From NCBI GenBank assembly GCA_003661265.1, contig QMVU01000042.1, positions 1-7,820 on the forward strand: DNA of 7,820 nt, read 5' to 3'. Shown piece after piece: positions 6,095 to 7,820 of the stretch (position 1 is the stretch's first letter; each line of letters starts with the position of its first letter). A program made the translations under genes and the position numbers. The notes beneath the pieces were generated by a model. The model did not search any database. It saw nothing but the letters and a program-made list of their open reading frames with translations, and was not told where the DNA came from. Source of the stretch: Thermoproteota archaeon (lineage in GTDB: Archaea > Korarchaeota > Korarchaeia > Korarchaeales > Korarchaeaceae).

Positions 6095-7181
6095 GATTGA
6101 GAGGAAAATACTGCAGATAGCTTCTAAGATAAATCAGGATATAGAGCAAGGTAAGTTTCCAAAACTGGAGTTTCCGCCGAACTCAGCTTCGAATATAGCC
6201 TTCGATGAGAGCGTTGGCTACCTTTTCAAGCCAACTTACTACACGCGGGTCGATGGTGGGCACATAAAGAGCGTAAAGACTCTTGCCGGGTTACTTTATG
6301 GGATGAGTAGGGTTGTGGATCACCTCAAAAGCGGTCTTACCATGACAAAGAGGGATTTCTACTATATGCACAAGGTTGAGAGGTTAAAAAACACGTTATG
6401 CCCTAAAGATCAGACAGAAACGGATTCTAGGATCGTACAGATGGAACTCATACTCGGCATGCCTAGGGAAGCATTCTCCATAATAAGTGACCCTAGAGGA
6501 TGGATATATGGGGACATTGAGCTTGTTGATGCGTCTGGCTACACTATTAAAGCGGATAGAATTGGGGAAATGGGGTACTCAGTTCCCCCAGACCCAGAAA
6601 ATATAGAGTTCAAGAAAATAGGCGTTAAAGCAGTGGTAGCCATAGAGAAAGTTGGACCTGCAAAGAACATGATAGAACTAAAGATTCCCGAGGAGTATGG
6701 TCTAGGAATTGCAATACTAAAGGGACAACCCTCGAGAAGTATGAGGAGATTTCTAAGAATGCTTTCAGAACAAGGAGTGCCCATAGGGATACTAACTGAC
6801 CTATCCCCTTGGTCCATAAGGATAGCAGCTACCGTCATATACAATAGCATAAGCTCCGCTCATATTCCTGGACTAGCTGTGCCTAACGCTGCTTTCTTAG
6901 GAATAGAAACAAAGGACGTAGAGGAAGGCTTCTTCAAGGATTATCAGTTCGCACTGGAGGATCTTACACCTCTAGACATAAAGGCCGCTAAGGATAACTT
7001 AAAGCTTCCAAGCCTACAAGGAGAATTCTGGCAGAGAGAGAACCAATGGTTCCTTAAAAGAAAGAAAAAGGCGGAGTTAGAAATATTTAAAGCGATGTCT
7101 CCGTCAGCTAAGAGGCTTAAGGAGCTTTTTGTCGAATATCTTAGAGAGAAACTGGAGGAGCGGCTAGGAGTTAGTATATGA
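6075..7181 (+). CDS. top6A: DNA topoisomerase VI subunit A (Spo11 homologue) with altered Toprim motif
   Basis: DNA-cutting subunit of topoisomerase VI, 368 residues, near the family norm. The winged-helix 5Y-CAP domain carries TKRDFYY (91-97), with Y97 as the predicted catalytic tyrosine. The Toprim domain follows: first acidic residue E191 in VVAIEKVG, then GQPSRSMRRFLR (217-228) and ILTDLSPWSIRI (239-250). Members normally have D-x-D here (TDxDPW/Y); this protein has D242-L-S244, so the second metal-binding aspartate is serine. Spacing matches M. jannaschii Top6A (Y103, E197, D249, D251 correspond to Y97, E191, D242, S244), so the alignment is secure. The rest, including the AHIPGLAVPNAAFLGI region and the basic C-terminal helices, looks intact. 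ATG 6075 is chosen because GGAGGTGA (6059-6066) lies 8 nt before it; GTG 6063 sits inside that motif. The 20-nt overlap with top6B implies coupled translation. Confidence 0.93.
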   Translation: MSHKRLEIERKILQIASKINQDIEQGKFPKLEFPPNSASNIAFDESVGYLFKPTYYTRVDGGHIKSVKTLAGLLYGMSRVVDHLKSGLTMTKRDFYYMHKVERLKNTLCPKDQTETDSRIVQMELILGMPREAFSIISDPRGWIYGDIELVDASGYTIKADRIGEMGYSVPPDPENIEFKKIGVKAVVAIEKVGPAKNMIELKIPEEYGLGIAILKGQPSRSMRRFLRMLSEQGVPIGILTDLSPWSIRIAATVIYNSISSAHIPGLAVPNAAFLGIETKDVEEGFFKDYQFALEDLTPLDIKAAKDNLKLPSLQGEFWQRENQWFLKRKKKAELEIFKAMSPSAKRLKELFVEYLREKLEERLGVSI

Positions 7182-7221
7182 AGCCCCCTCATGCTTACTG
7201 AAAAACGCAAAAATTCTCCCA

Positions 7222-7254
7222 AAAATAGCGATTTTCCCTCCTGTCCTTTATTGT
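7222..7254 (+). terminator. possible terminator of the operon
   Basis: About 40 nt past the top6A stop, AAAAT-AGCG-ATTTT forms a weak 5-bp inverted repeat (7222-7235), followed by a pyrimidine-rich run ttttccctcctgtccttta. Archaeal termination often uses T-rich non-template stretches, so this is the best candidate between top6A and tRNA-Glu. The T run is short and interrupted, hence low confidence. Otherwise I see nothing in 7182-7327 beyond a chance 43-codon frame. Confidence 0.3.
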
Positions 7255-7327
7255 TCGGAAAGGTGCTCATTCCTCCCTTTATCTGGAAGAATGTGTTGCT
7301 AATCCGCCTATTGATCTTGTGAAAATG

Positions 7328-7335
7328 CTTATATA
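7328..7335 (+). promoter_or_regulatory. TATA box of tRNA-Glu
   Basis: CTTATATA, 24-31 nt upstream of the tRNA-Glu 5' end. This is the standard archaeal TATA spacing for a tRNA transcribed from its own first base and matches the spacing before tRNA-Ile. Confidence 0.65.
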
Positions 7336-7358
7336 CTGGCTTAGAACAAGCTAATGTT

Positions 7359-7436
7359 GCTCCGGTGGTGTAGTCCGGTCAAGCATAGGGGCCTTTCGAG
7401 CCCCAGACCCGGGTTCAAATCCCGGCCGGAGCACCA
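7359..7436 (+). tRNA. tRNA-Glu(UUC)
   Basis: Full cloverleaf: acceptor GCTCCGG (7359-7365) with CCGGAGC (7426-7432), A73 at 7433, encoded CCA at 7434-7436. The D stem GTGT/GCAT contains G-U pairs. The anticodon arm is GGGGC-CTTTCGA-GCCCC with anticodon TTC at 7395-7397, and the T arm is CCGGG-TTCAAAT-CCCGG. There is no intron. It heads the cluster and has its own TATA box. Confidence 0.96.
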
Positions 7437-7475
7437 ATCACATTTATCAAGTATGGGAGAGAAATTCAAGAATGT

Positions 7476-7592
7476 GCGGGGGTAGCCAAGCCAGGTCCAT
7501 ATCTTCGGGGGATCTCCCGAAGATGACTATAGGCGCTCGGTTCAGGGCCGAGTGGGCGTAGGCCCGCGCGGGTTCAAATCCCGCCCCCCGCA
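7476..7592 (+). tRNA. tRNA-Leu(CAG) with a D-arm intron
   Basis: Class II tRNA: acceptor GCGGGGG (7476-7482) with CCCCCGC (7585-7591), A73 at 7592, CCA not encoded (next bases TGT). The anticodon arm is CTCGG-TTCAGGG-CCGAG with anticodon CAG at 7543-7545. The long variable arm is GGGC-GTAG-GCCC, and the T arm is GCGGG-TTCAAAT-CCCGC. The unspliced D arm is far too long; removal of 7500-7530 leaves GCC-AAGCCAGGTCCAA-GGC, the normal archaeal leucine D arm, and a mature length of 86 nt. There is no intron in the anticodon loop. Transcription is either from a weak TTTATCAA at 7443-7450 or as read-through from tRNA-Glu, 39 nt upstream. Confidence 0.94.
7500..7530 (+). other. tRNA intron of tRNA-Leu(CAG), position 21/22
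   Basis: A 31-nt intron in the D arm with a clear BHB. Central helix GGTC (7494-7497) pairs with GACT (7525-7528), including one G-U. The 5' bulge is CA^T (7498-7500) and the 3' bulge is AT^A (7529-7531). The intron-side helix is a perfect 9-bp stem, ATCTTCGGG (7501-7509) with CCCGAAGAT (7516-7524), around a GGATCT loop. Cutting sites follow from the bulge rule and give a standard leucine D arm. Confidence 0.88.
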
Positions 7593-7773
7593 TGTATAAT
7601 CTTCTATGAAAACTTGTTACACATGATTCTTCTCTCTATTAACTAACGAGATTGGTCTTTTGAATAAAATCGTTTATATAATAGACCAGATTAGCCAGAT
7701 ACTCCAATTAGAGAATTTACTGCTTAACTTATCAACCAAAAGAATTATGAATCGGACGGCAATTAATCATATT
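7593..7773 (+). other. intergenic stretch with an unassigned TATA-like box
   Basis: 181 nt between tRNA-Leu and tRNA-Gln with no convincing gene. TTTATATA (7673-7680) is a strong TATA candidate but lies 94 nt before tRNA-Gln, too far to be its usual promoter. It sits between the arms of a 6-bp inverted repeat, TGGTCT (7653-7658) and AGACCA (7683-7688). Closer to tRNA-Gln, AATTATGAA (7743-7751) stands at the correct distance (23-31 nt) and is the likelier, though weaker, promoter. No C/D-box pair was seen. Confidence 0.4.
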
Positions 7774-7820
7774 AGCCCCGTGGTGTAGCGGCCAAGCACG
7801 CCGGGCTTTGGACCCGGCGA
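7774..7820 (+). tRNA. tRNA-Gln(UUG), 3' end outside window
   Basis: The first 47 nt of a tRNA: acceptor strand AGCCCCG (7774-7780), then TG, D stem GTGT/GCAC, and anticodon arm CCGGG-CTTTGGA-CCCGG (7801-7817) with anticodon TTG at 7808-7810. The window ends in the variable loop, so the T arm and acceptor 3' strand cannot be checked. No intron is present up to the window end. Start at A7774 is inferred from the 7-base acceptor strand followed by T8. Confidence 0.9.

Noticed and set aside
7191..7322. A 43-codon frame after top6A
   Set aside because: No Shine-Dalgarno, unremarkable composition, no recognisable domain, and it overlaps the likely terminator region.
7182..7327. A C/D-box sRNA in the spacer after top6A (CTGA at 7198-7201 looks like box D)
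   Set aside because: No RTGATGA box C lies at a suitable distance upstream, and no C'/D' pair was found on either strand.
1..7820. CRISPR array, insertion sequence, integrase or attachment-site duplication near the tRNA genes
   Set aside because: No tandem repeats with spacers, no transposase or integrase frame, and no duplicated tRNA 3' end were found.

Overview
The window is archaeal. It encodes DNA topoisomerase VI (B and A subunits), the translation factors aIF2-beta and aIF1A, a RIO1 kinase and a Dim2/Pno1-type KH protein. Start sites carry GGTGAT or GGAGGTG Shine-Dalgarno motifs, and two of the four tRNA genes contain bulge-helix-bulge (BHB) introns at non-canonical positions. The tRNA at 1579-1708, once two introns are removed, has anticodon UAU on a tRNA-Ile body. 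Most archaea read AUA with tRNA-Ile(CAU); to my recollection a native tRNA-Ile(UAU) is reported for Korarchaeum and Nanoarchaeum. With the gene content this makes a korarchaeal (TACK) hyperthermophile a reasonable but unproven guess.

Layout. (a) 1-521, plus strand: the end of a membrane protein gene and a second small membrane protein gene, both unrecognised. (b) 496-1708, minus strand: a DUF354 (GT-B-like glycosyltransferase fold) gene lying just behind the double-intron tRNA-Ile(UAU) and probably transcribed with it; its 3' end overlaps the small membrane gene convergently. (c) 1732-1740: one AT-rich box that can serve as TATA box for the tRNA on the minus strand and for an OB-fold gene on the plus strand. 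(d) 1770-7181, plus strand: OB-fold protein, aIF2-beta, aIF1A, RIO1, KH protein, Top6B, Top6A. From aIF2-beta on, junctions are 15 nt or less or overlap (TAATG, TGATG, and a 20-nt overlap between top6B and top6A), so this looks like one operon. (e) 7182-7820: a tRNA cluster: Glu(UUC), Leu(CAG) with a D-arm intron, and Gln(UUG) cut by the window edge.

How the genes work together: aIF2-beta and aIF1A act at initiation on the small subunit, RIO1 and the KH protein act in late small-subunit maturation, and topoisomerase VI relaxes or decatenates DNA by an ATP-driven double-strand passage reaction. The operon therefore joins small-subunit assembly and initiation with DNA topology.

Most notable: the double-intron tRNA-Ile(UAU), a Top6A whose Toprim D-x-D motif reads D-L-S, and the D-arm intron in tRNA-Leu(CAG).
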